A stretch of DNA of 64,000 bases from Dyadobacter sp. CY261 (GTDB lineage: Bacteria > Bacteroidota > Bacteroidia > Cytophagales > Spirosomataceae): the NCBI RefSeq assembly GCF_021440085.1, contig NZ_JAKCPW010000009.1:124001-188000 (forward strand), in the 5' to 3' direction. The notes beneath the pieces were generated by a model. The model saw only the letters and a program-made list of their open reading frames with translations, was not told the DNA's origin and did no database searches. Numbering within the stretch: position 1 is the stretch's first letter; every line of letters starts with the position of its first letter. Positions 16,168-25,782 of this stretch are shown in pieces. The position numbers were made by a program, and so were the translations under genes.

Positions 16168-16728
16168 ATGAACCACTTTCGTACTGTTCCCGATGACGAG
16201 CTTACCGCTTTGGTGAAGGAAGGCGAGGAAGGTGCGTTCGATGAGATTTATAATCGGTATTGGGACAAACTTTACTTCGCTGCCCACCGGATGGTGAAAT
16301 CCGCTGCCGTGGCGGAAGAAATCACGCAGGATACATTTATGCTTTTTTGGATGAAGCGGCAAACGCTCGAAATTCAGTCATTGAAGCCCTACCTGGCTAC
16401 GATGCTCCGATATGAGGTTTACCGCTATCTGGCCAAATCCAAACAGGCGCACGAAATGGAGCAGTCGATTAGGCACGAGGCTACACCTTCAGTGTCGATA
16501 GACCAGGAAATTGAAAACCGCCTGCTGCTCGAAATCATCACCAACCTCACCAACCGCCTGCCGGAGAAATGCCGGCTTGTATTCCAGTACAATAAATTAC
16601 AGGATCGCTCCCTGCCCGACATCTGCGAAGAGCTCAATATCTCCCCCAAAACCGCCGAAGCCCACTTGACGAAAGCGTTGAAGATTGTCAGGGCGAGTTT
16701 GAGTAATGTGGTGGCGCTGTTGCTGTGA
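16168..16728 (+). CDS. ECF-type RNA polymerase sigma factor (sigma-70 family)
   Basis: A 186-residue sigma factor with region 2 (about 20-85: AFDEIYNRYWDKLYFAAHR, EEITQDTFMLFW) and region 4 (about 125-180: LPEKCRLVFQYNK, SLPDICEELNISPKTAEAHL). It belongs to the Bacteroidota FecI-like group that is controlled by a FecR anti-sigma factor and drives a SusC/SusD pair, exactly the genes that follow. A ligand bound at the SusC receptor would release the sigma factor through FecR. The frame opens at 16126; the ATG at 16168 gives the usual N-terminus. Confidence 0.92.
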   Translation: MNHFRTVPDDELTALVKEGEEGAFDEIYNRYWDKLYFAAHRMVKSAAVAEEITQDTFMLFWMKRQTLEIQSLKPYLATMLRYEVYRYLAKSKQAHEMEQSIRHEATPSVSIDQEIENRLLLEIITNLTNRLPEKCRLVFQYNKLQDRSLPDICEELNISPKTAEAHLTKALKIVRASLSNVVALLL

Positions 16729-16748
16729 GGGACTGTGGCTGGACGATA

Positions 16749-16827
<79 letters not shown>

Positions 16828-16882
16828 TGGCAAACTTCGCTTTACCCATAAAAGACTAGTTTTCAGTACAAAAAAAACGAAC

Positions 16883-16967
16883 CATGGTCGATCGTCTATG
16901 GTCCATGGTCGATTATCCTAACCGCGATCCAATCGGCGGTCAACGGTCGGCCGTTGGCGGTCAAAAA
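16883..16967. repeat. Degenerate heptanucleotide repeats upstream of fecR
   Basis: Two further arrays keep the 7-nt period. At 16883-16910 the units are CATGGTC, GATCGTC and variants. At about 16936-16963 they are CGGTCAA-like units, including a small hairpin CAACGG-TCGG-CCGTTG, followed by six A residues. The second array closely resembles the element at 54993-55026. With the perfect array just upstream, it fills the 313 nt between the sigma factor and fecR. Confidence 0.7.
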
Positions 16968-17041
16968 ATATTTACCATCCCACTAAGGGGTCCTGCCGCC
17001 AATTCCCCTCTATGTGCTCCAAAGGGCCAATCCGCTTTGCG

Positions 17042-18007
17042 ATGACACAGGAATACATCAGATTGCTTGCCAGAAAATTCTTTGAAGGGACGGCTTCGGA
17101 AGAAGAAAAACAGCTATTGCACGAGTGGTACGACCGGCTTATCGAAGACGAAACCTCGGAAACTGTCTTCACAGAGTCCTCCGCCGCTGAAATACGTGAC
17201 CGCATGCATACCAATCTGAAAAGCTGGCAGGAGCAGCAAAATCCGGCAAAGCGCTTTGGCTGGGTAAGAAGGCTTACTGCCTGGTCGTCGGCCGCCGCGG
17301 CAGTCATTATCATTGGATTTTTGCTCTGGACCAATGAGCGCAGGCCCGTTGAGTCGGACATCAGGCTCGTACAAGCGCCCCTGGGTAAAACCATCAGGGT
17401 AAACCTGCCCGACGGCTCACATATCTGGCTCAATGCGGGTTCGGCTCTTACTTATCCTATTGCATTCAAGGGCAAAACCCGCGAAGTGGTGCTGCGCGAG
17501 GGACAGGCATTCTTCGATATTTCACGCGATACTACCAGGCCGTTTATCGTGCATGCCAAAACGCTGGATATTACGGTACTAGGCACGTCCTTCGATGTGA
17601 AAGCTTATGAAAATGACCCCGATATTAAGGTGACGGTCAAGACTGGAAAAGTAGGGGTACAGGTGCGCGACAAGCCCGGGCAGCCGGCCTTGATGCTGCT
17701 ACCTGCCGAACAAGCAGTAGTAGTCGAAAAAGCGCAGAAAATTCACGTCAACGAGATTAGCAAGCCGGCCATTGCGCCCTGGAAGGACAATCGCATGGTG
17801 TTCGAGGATGAGTTGCTCGTAGAGGTGCTACACGCGTTAGAAAGGAAGTATAATCAGCACATTATCATAGAAAAAGAAGGGCTTTCATCCGAAAAAATAT
17901 CACTTACCCTCGACAATCAGCCCATGCCTGATGTACTGAAAGTCCTGGGATTCTCCAAGAATTTTAATTATTCACAACTAAACGATAGCACGGTAGTCAT
18001 CAAATAG
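17042..18007 (+). CDS. FecR-family anti-sigma factor
   Basis: A 321-residue inner-membrane regulator. A cytoplasmic N-terminal domain (1-75) binds the sigma factor. One membrane helix follows (about 81-99, SSAAAAVIIIGFLLW), then a periplasmic FecR domain (about 115-210, RVNLPDGSHIWLNAGS) and a C-terminal DUF4974 domain (about 245-320) that contacts the STN domain of the receptor. The frame opens at 17012; the ATG at 17042 (MTQEYIRLL) is preferred. Together with the sigma factor upstream and SusC downstream it forms a trans-envelope signalling chain. Confidence 0.93.
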   Translation: MTQEYIRLLARKFFEGTASEEEKQLLHEWYDRLIEDETSETVFTESSAAEIRDRMHTNLKSWQEQQNPAKRFGWVRRLTAWSSAAAAVIIIGFLLWTNERRPVESDIRLVQAPLGKTIRVNLPDGSHIWLNAGSALTYPIAFKGKTREVVLREGQAFFDISRDTTRPFIVHAKTLDITVLGTSFDVKAYENDPDIKVTVKTGKVGVQVRDKPGQPALMLLPAEQAVVVEKAQKIHVNEISKPAIAPWKDNRMVFEDELLVEVLHALERKYNQHIIIEKEGLSSEKISLTLDNQPMPDVLKVLGFSKNFNYSQLNDSTVVIK

Positions 18008-18055
18008 GAAGATCAGAAAATGCAGGCTGGCTTTCCAGGAAGGCTGGTCTGGTGA

Positions 18056-18086
18056 ATACCGGGAACACTGCAAATGTCCCCGGTAT
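18056..18086 (+). other. Hairpin between fecR and susC
   Basis: ATACCGGG and CCCGGTAT arms, with ACA/TGT extending the stem, enclose a short loop in the 165-nt gap before susC. There is no T run, so it looks more like an mRNA-processing or attenuation structure than a full terminator. Confidence 0.45.
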
Positions 18087-18172
18087 CGGATGTCCCCCGC
18101 CAGGCAATGCTTGGAACCATGAATGACGGGAGGACGCGGTTTAACAGCTTAACCATTAAACATCAGACAAAT

Positions 18173-21100
18173 ATGGTGAATTATTACCATAAGGGGCTCC
18201 CCTTGTTCAAAAAATGTATGCGCATTTCTACGCTAATACTGGGTATTAATGTCCTGACAACCGCTCTGCTGATGGCCGGACCGACCGAAGCCCAGCATGT
18301 GAGCATGGATGTGAGGCAATCCCGCGTAAAGACCGTCCTGAGGCAGATCGAACAACAAACCGGTCTCACGTTTGCATTCGACGAGAAGCTGGTACGCAAG
18401 GCACCGGAAATCACCATTTATGCACTCGGACAACCTGTGCCGATGATCCTGAAAATGATCGAGAAGCAAACCAGCCTGGAATTCAGGCAGGTCGGCAATA
18501 TGATCGGGATTACCGAGCGGCCCAAAATGGAAATCCAGCGTGAAATCGCGCCCGTGATGCAGGCGCTCGCGCGGCCCGTAAAAGGCAAGGTAACCGACGA
18601 AAAGGGCGAAGTTCTGCCATCCGTAGCGATCCGTGTCAAAGGCACCAACGAAGGTACCATGACCGACGTGGACGGCAATTACACCATCGACGTTGCCGGC
18701 GACGAATCTATTCTGATATTCAGCTTTATCGGGTTTTCCGCGCAGGAAGTAATGGTCGGCGCACGTACAACCGTGGACGTAGCCCTGAAACCCGACGTTT
18801 CGACATTGACCGAGCTAGTCGTGACGGGTTATGGCGCACAGCGCAAGAAAGACCTCATTGGTGCCGTTTCGGTGGTGGATGTAGAACAGTTGAAACAAAC
18901 ACCCGACGGTCAGGTTGCGAACCAATTACAGGGCCGGGCTTCGGGTGTTACGATCCTGAGCTCCGGCCAGCCGGGAGAAGCACCACAGGTCCGTATTCGC
19001 GGGTTGAATACATTTGGCAATAATTCCCCGTTGTATGTGGTCGACGGTGTTCCTACCACTTCCATCACAGATCTTAATACGAACGACATCGGTTCTATTC
19101 AGATATTGAAAGATGCCGGTTCTGCATCGATTTATGGTTCCCGGGCGGCCAATGGCGTTATCATTATCACCACTAAAAAGGGCGCCAACAAGGTCAAAAT
19201 CAATTACAGTGCATGGTTCGGGGTACAAACGCCTCCGGGGGGCAATGTATGGAACACCCTGACGCCACTTGAACAGGCACAGCTCAAATTCCAGGTGCAG
19301 AAAAATTCGGGACTTAGCTTAGGTGACGACCAGTACGGTTATGGCAACACGCCCGTTTTGCCTGATTATATCCTACCCGCCGGTGCCAAAGAGGGCGATC
19401 CGGGCACCAATCCCGATCTGTATTATGTGAATCCGAACTACACGTCGGTGGATGATTTTAATACATTCAACCAGATTGTCAAAGCCAACAAGGCGGGCAC
19501 AGACTGGTTTCACGAGATTTTCAAGTCGGCACCATCGACGAGCCACAATGTTTCCCTCAGCGGTGGCAGCGACCAGGGTAACTACCTGTTTTCTCTGAAT
19601 TATTTCAACCAGCAGGGCGCATTGACCAACACCTACCTAAAACGCTACACGCTCCGCTCTAACAGCCAGTATAATATCGGCAAACACGTGCGTATCGGCG
19701 AAAACCTGGCCTATTCCATTTCTGATAACCCAAAAAGCCGCCTGTCCGACGGCGGTTCGGCCATTGCATTCTCGTTCCGTATGCAGCCTATCGTACCTGT
19801 ACACGACATTATGGGCAATTACGCGGGCAGCCGCGCTTCGGGTATGGGTGACGCATTCAACCCCGTAGCGATGCGCGACCGCACCCGTTACGACAAAGGA
19901 CTGGATAACCGTCTTTTCGGTAACGTTTTCGCCGAGGTGGATCTCTTTAAATACTTCACATTCCGCACCAGCTTTGGGGGCGAGAACTATTCAGGCAGAT
20001 GGAATTCATTCGCCTTCCCTTCCTACGAAAATAAAGAGAACAGCAACACGAACACTTATTCCGAAGGCTCCAACTCGGGCTTCAACTGGACCTGGACCAA
20101 TTTGCTGACTTTCCACAAAACCATGGGCAAACATGATCTGACCGTTGCGGCCGGAACTGAGGCTTACAGTGGCAAATACTATGAGATCGGCGGCAGCACG
20201 CAGGGTTATTTTTCTTTTGACCCCAACTACATGGACCTGGGCACCGGTTCGGGCACCCGCACTAATTCAAGCAGCCGGTCTGCCGACGCATTGTATTCGT
20301 TCCTCGGCCGCCTGGATTATATTTACAATGACAAATACCTTTTCGGTGCCATTATCCGCCGCGACGGTTCATCCAAATTCATCAACGAGCGCTACGGCGT
20401 TTTCCCTGCCGTGAGCGCGGGCTGGCGGATCTCCCGAGAGGATTTCATGCGCGGCGTGACGTGGATCGACGACCTGAAACTCCGTGCCAATTACGGCATC
20501 ATGGGTAATCAGATCAACGTGACCTCCGGCAACGCATTCACCACTTACAGCTCCAACCGCAAAAGCTCTTACTACGACCTCGGCGGAACCAGCGGCTCGG
20601 GTGCATTGGAAGGTTTTGAAAAAAGCCAGATCGGAAACCCCAATGCCGTTTGGGAAAAGAATGTGAGTACGAACATCGGGATCGACGCTACTTTCTTCAA
20701 AGGCAGGCTGGATGTGATCGCGGATTATTATGTAAAAGAAATCAAAGATCTGCTCTTCAATCCGGCATTAATCGGAACGGCGGGGGGTGGCTTAGTGCCT
20801 TATGTCAACATCGGTCAGATGAAAAATAAGGGTATCGACCTGCAAATCGATTCTAAATTCGAGCTTTCACGTGACTTGAAACTGAATACAACGCTGACGC
20901 TCACGACTTACAACAACAAGATTAAGAAAGTTACCAACAGCACCAATTACTTTGACCTCGAAGGCCGCGGGTTCGATGGCGCCTCCATTGTCCGCAACCA
21001 GGTAGGCAGTTCTATCGGGCAATTCTTCGGCTATAAAGTGACCGGCTTCTGGAATTCGCAGGAGGAGATTGCAACGGCGAATGCGGAAGCTGCGCGCCAG

Positions 21101-21733
21101 ACAGGCGATGCGAATGCGGTTTATCAGGATGGCGCTTCGGTAGGACGTTTCCGTTATGAAAACATCAACGGCGACGGCCAGATTACCGCCGCCGACCGCC
21201 AGATGCTCGGTAACCCAAACCCGGATTTCAGTTATGGCCTGAATATTGGTTTAAATTACAAGAACTTCGATTTCAGCCTATTCCTTTACGGTGTTCAGGG
21301 CAACCAGCTTTGGAACCAGACTCTCTGGTGGAGCGATTTTAACTCCTCACGCTCGGGTGCCAAAAGCAAAACTGCATTGTACGATTCCTGGACACCGGAA
21401 AACCACAACGCGAAAGCACCGATCCAGGAGAATTCCAGTTCTTTCAGCACTATCAATGTTCCCAATTCGTATTTCGTTGAAGACGGCTCTTATCTGCGCG
21501 CAAAAAACCTGCAAATCGGGTATACGTTCCCGGCACCATTCATTTCGAAGATCAAGGCGCAGCAATTCCGCGTGTACCTGCAAGCGACCAACCTGTTCAC
21601 GATCACGGGCTATTCGGGCCTCGATCCTGAGGTTAGCCGGAACGCCGATGGAAATCCGACGGTGTTCGGCATCGACGAAGGTTCGTATCCGTCTTCCAGA
21701 CAATACACCGTTGGCCTGAACCTTACCTTTTAA
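18173..21733 (+). CDS. SusC/RagA-family TonB-dependent outer-membrane transporter
   Basis: A 1186-residue outer-membrane receptor. After a signal segment (about 20-45) come an STN signalling domain (about 48-100), a carboxypeptidase-like beta-sandwich (about 115-195, GKVTDEKGEVLPSVAIRVKG), a TonB box region, the plug (about 225-340, LKDAGSASIYGSRAANGVIII) and the 22-strand barrel. The STN domain fits control through the FecR and sigma factor genes just upstream. It imports a ligand captured by the SusD lipoprotein that follows after 21 nt. No glycosidase or peptidase accompanies the pair, so the ligand cannot be guessed. Starts at 18074 and 18119 are in frame but lack the signal peptide at the N-terminus. 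Confidence 0.95.
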   Translation: MVNYYHKGLPLFKKCMRISTLILGINVLTTALLMAGPTEAQHVSMDVRQSRVKTVLRQIEQQTGLTFAFDEKLVRKAPEITIYALGQPVPMILKMIEKQTSLEFRQVGNMIGITERPKMEIQREIAPVMQALARPVKGKVTDEKGEVLPSVAIRVKGTNEGTMTDVDGNYTIDVAGDESILIFSFIGFSAQEVMVGARTTVDVALKPDVSTLTELVVTGYGAQRKKDLIGAVSVVDVEQLKQTPDGQVANQLQGRASGVTILSSGQPGEAPQVRIRGLNTFGNNSPLYVVDGVPTTSITDLNTNDIGSIQILKDAGSASIYGSRAANGVIIITTKKGANKVKINYSAWFGVQTPPGGNVWNTLTPLEQAQLKFQVQKNSGLSLGDDQYGYGNTPVLPDYILPAGAKEGDPGTNPDLYYVNPNYTSVDDFNTFNQIVKANKAGTDWFHEIFKSAPSTSHNVSLSGGSDQGNYLFSLNYFNQQGALTNTYLKRYTLRSNSQYNIGKHVRIGENLAYSISDNPKSRLSDGGSAIAFSFRMQPIVPVHDIMGNYAGSRASGMGDAFNPVAMRDRTRYDKGLDNRLFGNVFAEVDLFKYFTFRTSFGGENYSGRWNSFAFPSYENKENSNTNTYSEGSNSGFNWTWTNLLTFHKTMGKHDLTVAAGTEAYSGKYYEIGGSTQGYFSFDPNYMDLGTGSGTRTNSSSRSADALYSFLGRLDYIYNDKYLFGAIIRRDGSSKFINERYGVFPAVSAGWRISREDFMRGVTWIDDLKLRANYGIMGNQINVTSGNAFTTYSSNRKSSYYDLGGTSGSGALEGFEKSQIGNPNAVWEKNVSTNIGIDATFFKGRLDVIADYYVKEIKDLLFNPALIGTAGGGLVPYVNIGQMKNKGIDLQIDSKFELSRDLKLNTTLTLTTYNNKIKKVTNSTNYFDLEGRGFDGASIVRNQVGSSIGQFFGYKVTGFWNSQEEIATANAEAARQTGDANAVYQDGASVGRFRYENINGDGQITAADRQMLGNPNPDFSYGLNIGLNYKNFDFSLFLYGVQGNQLWNQTLWWSDFNSSRSGAKSKTALYDSWTPENHNAKAPIQENSSSFSTINVPNSYFVEDGSYLRAKNLQIGYTFPAPFISKIKAQQFRVYLQATNLFTITGYSGLDPEVSRNADGNPTVFGIDEGSYPSSRQYTVGLNLTF

Positions 21734-21754
21734 CCACTTCCAAAGCGACGCGAT

Positions 21755-23533
21755 ATGAAGAAGTTCATGAAATATATGGCCGTTATCTGCTGGATCGGCG
21801 GTTTTACAATATTGCAGGCCTGCCAGGATGACTTTCTGGATAAACCGGTCCAGGGTGCCCTCGGTGACGATGTGCTCGCCAATGCGAAAGGCATCGACGG
21901 GCTACTCACCGGTGCTTATGCCGCGCTCGACGGCCAGGGTGACTTTACCGGTGGCAACGGCTGGGAGTCGCCTCCCGACAACTGGGTGTACGGTGCCATC
22001 CCCGGCGGCGACGCGCACAAAGGTAGCGACGGCGGCGACCAGACGCCTATCAACGCCATTGCGACCTTCGCTACCGGTGCGGACAATGGCTTTTTCAACA
22101 GCAAATGGAAGGCATTGTACGAAGGCATTTCCCGTTCTAACACAGTGCTGAAAGTACTCGCATTGGCGACAGATGTTTCGGCGGAAGATAAAACCAATAT
22201 CGAGGCCCAGGCCCGCTTTCTCCGGGCACATTATTATTTTGAGCTAAAGAAAATGTGGAACATGGTGCCGTGGATAGACGAGACTACTACCGACTACAAT
22301 CAACCAAACGATAAGGATATCTGGCCGATGATCGAAGCGGATTTCAAAGCAGCTTACGAGCAATTACCAGCGACCCAGTCATTGGTAGGAAGGGCCAACA
22401 AATGGGCAGCCGGCGCCTATTTGGGCAAGACTTATCTGTACGAGAAAAAATACACCGATGCAGCAACTGTTTTCGCCCAGGTCATCAGCAATGGTGTGAC
22501 TACGAATGGCTTGAAATACGACCTAGTATCGTTCAAGGACAATTTCGACGCGGCTACCAAAAACAATGCTGAATCGGTTTTCGCGATTCAAATGGTGGCG
22601 AATGACGGTACACTGGACATTACGAATGCCAATCAGGGTGGAATGCTGAACTTCCCTTATGGAACCGGTGCGCCATTCAGTTGCTGCGGATTTTTCCAAC
22701 CTACCCAAATGCTCGTCAATATGTACCGCACCGACCCGAACGGTCTGCCTTATCTGACGGATTTCAATAACCATGCTGTCAAAAACGATATGGGCGTTAC
22801 CTCCGCGGCTGCATTTACGCCCGATGCCGGCAACGTCGATCCCCGACTCGACTGGACAGTAGGCCGCCGCGGCATTCCCTACCACGACTGGGGTATTTAC
22901 CCAGGCATGAACTGGGTTCGCGACCAGCCCTATGGTGGCCCGTATGCACCGAAAAAGAACATTCACCGCCAGAAAACGCAGGATTTGTACGCCGACCTCA
23001 GCTCTTGGGCACCCGGTAATGCAATCAACGTGTTAGTAATCCGTTTTGCAGACGTGCTGCTCATGGCCGCAGAAGCGGAAGCAAATGGCGGAAGTCTGGC
23101 AAAAGCCGAAGAATATGTGAACCGGGTAAGAAGCCGGGCCGCAGACAAAACCGGCTGGCTGTACAAATATGTCAATAATTCGAACCCGCTGGGCGGCTTC
23201 TCGGCCACACCCGCAGCGAACTACGTCATCAAGCCTTACCCAACCGGCACATTGGCCGCCAAAGGCAAAGATGGCGTGCTGGATGCGATCTACTACGAGC
23301 GCGGCATCGAACTGGCCATGGAAGGTCACCGCTTTTTTGACCTTGTAAGATGGGGGAAAGCCAACACCGCTATCAACGCTTATTTCGGCTATGAATCCAA
23401 AATCACTACCGATTTGGCTGGCGGCAAATACCTGGAAGGCAAAAACAACTACTTCCCGATCCCGCAATACCAGATCGATATGAGCGTGACGAACGGCTCA
23501 GCATTGCTCAAACAAAATCCAGGATACAACTAA
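21755..23533 (+). CDS. SusD/RagB-family surface lipoprotein
   Basis: A 592-residue SusD-like protein: lipoprotein signal with Cys at residue 23 (ILQACQDDFLDKPVQG), TPR-type helices (RFLRAHYYFELKK, about 150-162) and the C-terminal RagB/SusD domain (YYERGIELAMEGHRFFDLVRWG, about 508-530). It caps the SusC channel and binds the nutrient at the cell surface. It directly follows susC and is followed by a strong hairpin, so it ends the operon. Confidence 0.95.
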   Translation: MKKFMKYMAVICWIGGFTILQACQDDFLDKPVQGALGDDVLANAKGIDGLLTGAYAALDGQGDFTGGNGWESPPDNWVYGAIPGGDAHKGSDGGDQTPINAIATFATGADNGFFNSKWKALYEGISRSNTVLKVLALATDVSAEDKTNIEAQARFLRAHYYFELKKMWNMVPWIDETTTDYNQPNDKDIWPMIEADFKAAYEQLPATQSLVGRANKWAAGAYLGKTYLYEKKYTDAATVFAQVISNGVTTNGLKYDLVSFKDNFDAATKNNAESVFAIQMVANDGTLDITNANQGGMLNFPYGTGAPFSCCGFFQPTQMLVNMYRTDPNGLPYLTDFNNHAVKNDMGVTSAAAFTPDAGNVDPRLDWTVGRRGIPYHDWGIYPGMNWVRDQPYGGPYAPKKNIHRQKTQDLYADLSSWAPGNAINVLVIRFADVLLMAAEAEANGGSLAKAEEYVNRVRSRAADKTGWLYKYVNNSNPLGGFSATPAANYVIKPYPTGTLAAKGKDGVLDAIYYERGIELAMEGHRFFDLVRWGKANTAINAYFGYESKITTDLAGGKYLEGKNNYFPIPQYQIDMSVTNGSALLKQNPGYN

Positions 23534-23541
23534 AACCTTTC

Positions 23542-23565
23542 ATCCCCGGGTTAAAACCCGGGGAT
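23542..23565 (+). terminator. Perfect palindromic hairpin after susD
   Basis: ATCCCCGGGTT (23542-23552) and AACCCGGGGAT (23555-23565) form an 11-bp stem with a 2-nt loop, 8 nt after the susD stop. It can end the susCD transcript, but there is no T run. Confidence 0.55.
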
Positions 23566-23642
23566 CAAGACTTGCTTTTGGCCACAAAAAGTGCCTACGG
23601 CGCTCCACTTCTCTTGCCCTGGGCTGAAACCCGGGATCAGGG
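23542..23642. repeat. Paired CCCGGG-containing intergenic repeat
   Basis: A second related hairpin, CCCTGGGCTGAAACCCGGG with flanking CCCTG/CAGGG, lies at about 23617-23642. Between the two is TGCCTACGGCGCTCC. The pattern of GGGTTGAAACCC-like hairpins around a GCCTACGGC core resembles intergenic repeats common in Bacteroidota genomes. Family membership is from memory and has not been checked. Confidence 0.45.
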
Positions 23643-23653
23643 AAGGCATATGG

Positions 23654-24022
23654 TTAAATTACTTTTAGAGCCGGGTCGTAGAAACTTTTCCAGAGCGCCA
23701 CTGCTTCCTCTACCGTCTCGGGAGGCGAGGCCAGATAATCTTTAATCTTCGTAAAGTTCTCAGAATGTGCATCCTTGGCGGAATATTTGATCAGGTTTAT
23801 CAACAGCTTGTCGATAATCGTCGTGTCATTCTTCCAGTTCTTGCTGTATTTCGTAAACCATTCCTCATTCAGGAAAACCACTCCCGAATATCTGTAAACG
23901 TCTGAAAATCCAAACGCATCGATCACAATCGGTTCGGTGGGCCATTCTGCGTCCAGTTCCTTGTCGCTAAAACGCTCGCGACCATCGCCTAGGAGGGCAA
24001 TAAATCTATATGTTTTCACCAT
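23654..24022 (-). CDS. Hypothetical protein
   Basis: A 122-residue soluble protein I do not recognise. It has no signal peptide, membrane segment or cysteine. It has a beta-rich N-terminus (YRFIALLGDGRERFSD) and helical C-terminus (KIKDYLASPPETVEEAVALWKSF). It is convergent with susD and divergent from the next gene, so it is transcribed alone. An even amino acid composition and a normal start support a real gene. No function is proposed. Confidence 0.6.
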   Translation of the reverse strand: MVKTYRFIALLGDGRERFSDKELDAEWPTEPIVIDAFGFSDVYRYSGVVFLNEEWFTKYSKNWKNDTTIIDKLLINLIKYSAKDAHSENFTKIKDYLASPPETVEEAVALWKSFYDPALKVI

Positions 24023-24183
24023 TAACGTATTTTTAAATTCTTAAACAGTGCCATAAAAGCCAATTTAGAGGATTGTTCACAACTCCGCCAATCGCAGGAC
24101 CGAAAAATAGGGAGAAATTTGCAATCGTTTTAAGTTAAAGATATGTTCAGCATTTAATACAAAAAACAACGTATCTACGCCTC

Positions 24184-24240
24184 TTTCAAAAAATGGACAC
24201 ATTTTTGCATGATGTTCAATACTTTTTGAAAACTGGACAC
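24184..24240. repeat. Inverted and direct repeats before the 24256 gene
   Basis: TTTCAAAAA (24184-24192) is inverted at 24223-24231 (TTTTTGAAA), and TGGACAC occurs twice 40 nt apart (24194-24200, 24234-24240). They lie immediately upstream of an unknown gene and could be protein-binding sites. Confidence 0.4.
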
Positions 24241-24255
24241 GACAGATAAAACAAT

Positions 24256-24777
24256 ATGATCCGAATCTCCCAACTCCCGCTAATCCAAAATTCGGGACAA
24301 TTTTACGCCACTGAGCACATTCTGCTGGTTGATGTGTTGCTGGTCGGCAACGCTCCGAGACAGATGCGGGAATATATCAAAAACACCCACGGCGGATTTA
24401 TTTACGAAAAGGAAACCTATATCCCCATCACACTCACGGGCACACCCGAAAGCCTGCTGGCGAATGCTGGTAAGCCTATTGTCTTCAAGTTCGACCGCGG
24501 ATTTGAAAATCATTACCATTTCGATGGCAACCTGAACGCTGCCATCTGGCACAAAAAGCTCTACAACATTTCCGCATTCATCGACCAGCCCGCGGTCCAG
24601 TTCGAAAGGGAGGAAGACTTCATTATCAACCGCTATCTCGCTGGCCACCGTGAATACATCGAGCCGGAAACGGAAGAGAAACTACTGTCAATACCCGCCA
24701 AAAGTACAGCAATCGGGACACAAACGATGAGGGGTTTGAAGCCGGTTCCCACCATCAAAGCACATTCTTCGCGATAG
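24256..24777 (+). CDS. Hypothetical protein
   Basis: A 173-residue soluble protein of unknown family, without signal peptide or membrane segment. The middle part is rich in aromatic residues and His (FDRGFENHYHFDGNLNAAIWHKK). The last ~20 residues are polar and probably disordered. It is convergent with the SGNH hydrolase and overlaps it tail to tail by 23 nt, which lowers confidence slightly. The opposite-strand frame lacks any better features. Confidence 0.55.
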   Translation: MIRISQLPLIQNSGQFYATEHILLVDVLLVGNAPRQMREYIKNTHGGFIYEKETYIPITLTGTPESLLANAGKPIVFKFDRGFENHYHFDGNLNAAIWHKKLYNISAFIDQPAVQFEREEDFIINRYLAGHREYIEPETEEKLLSIPAKSTAIGTQTMRGLKPVPTIKAHSSR

Positions 24778-25510
24778 CCTTTCCCCAGTATTCGCCCAGC
24801 ACTTTTACGCCTTCGACATTGGGGTGCAGATAAAACACACCCTGCTGTCCGTTTTCGGGTTTAAAAAGTTCGAGGTAGTGCTTTTTGAAGTATTTAAATG
24901 CTTTTGTATCACCCTTGAAAACACGCCCGGGTTCGGCAGTTTTAGTTTCTTTGATCAGCTCATCGAGCTCAGGAACATATGTTTGAAGCCGCTCCAATCC
25001 TTCGGCCAGGTATTTCGAACGATTGTAGGTGTTGGTGCTGTACCAAATCGGATGGTGAATGATCACTTTGCTGCCAGGATAACGTTTCAGCAACTCCGAA
25101 ACAATCGTCTTGACATTCCTTTTATAATCTTCTTTGGAAACAGGAGCACCGTTAGGCCCCTGAATGGCACTATCATTGGTGCCTAACTTCATTGAAAAAA
25201 GCAACTGATGGTCCTTTTGGAGATAAAGACTATCGGCAGCGGTGGTTGCCAATGTAAAATATTTGCCCGTTGCGGGCAGCCAATCGACGGTAGTGGAACC
25301 GCTCCGTCCCACGTTGATAAACGAAACGTCGTCGACACCTTTTTTTGCTTTCAGATAATTTACCGCATGGGTAGGCGGTGGAAAGCCATCATCGCCTCCT
25401 TTCCCCTGAGTAATGCTGTTACCGATAAAAACAATGCTGAGTTTGGTTTGGGCGAATGTGTTAAGCGATATCAGCAGCAAAAAGGCCGCTACGAGCGTTT
25501 TGAATTTCAT
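24755..25510 (-). CDS. Secreted SGNH/GDSL-family hydrolase
   Basis: A 251-residue exported esterase/lipase-like protein. A signal peptide (to NTFAQ) precedes FIGNSITQG, the block I with nucleophile S32, then LGTND (block III Asn) and YLHPN (block V His). The Asp usually three residues before that His is replaced by Phe, so the triad may be incomplete or use another acid. The likely substrate is an O-acetyl or acyl ester on a glycan or glycoside. The frame is open to 25582; the ATG at 25510 places the signal peptide first. It is the last gene of a four-gene operon, 44 nt after DUF2905. Confidence 0.88.
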   Translation of the reverse strand: MKFKTLVAAFLLLISLNTFAQTKLSIVFIGNSITQGKGGDDGFPPPTHAVNYLKAKKGVDDVSFINVGRSGSTTVDWLPATGKYFTLATTAADSLYLQKDHQLLFSMKLGTNDSAIQGPNGAPVSKEDYKRNVKTIVSELLKRYPGSKVIIHHPIWYSTNTYNRSKYLAEGLERLQTYVPELDELIKETKTAEPGRVFKGDTKAFKYFKKHYLELFKPENGQQGVFYLHPNVEGVKVLGEYWGKAIAKNVL

Positions 25511-25554
25511 TGACAAATTGGGGTTTAGATCATACACGGTATGCACTTCGTTCG

Positions 25555-25782
25555 CTAATTCAAGAGTTTTCGGAACAGCCATATCAGCAGGTTCAGCAAC
25601 CCGCTGAGCAGAAGCATGGTTGTGATCGGGAAATAAAAACGAAAATTTTCTTTTTCAATACGGATGTCGCCGGGCAGCCTTCCCAACCAATGAAGTTTAT
25701 CGCTGAGGAAATAAACAATAATACCCACCAGCACCACCAGCACGCCTATGATGATCAGATATTTTCCTGTTGCCTGCGACAT
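25555..25782 (-). CDS. DUF2905 family small membrane protein
   Basis: A 75-residue protein with two hydrophobic helices (about 9-26 and 51-70). Between them lies WLGRLPGDIRIEKENFRFYFPI, the DUF2905 hallmark. The function is unknown in all bacteria. Its ATG shares one base with the stop of the YfiT-like gene, so the two are translationally coupled. Confidence 0.9.
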   Translation of the reverse strand: MSQATGKYLIIIGVLVVLVGIIVYFLSDKLHWLGRLPGDIRIEKENFRFYFPITTMLLLSGLLNLLIWLFRKLLN

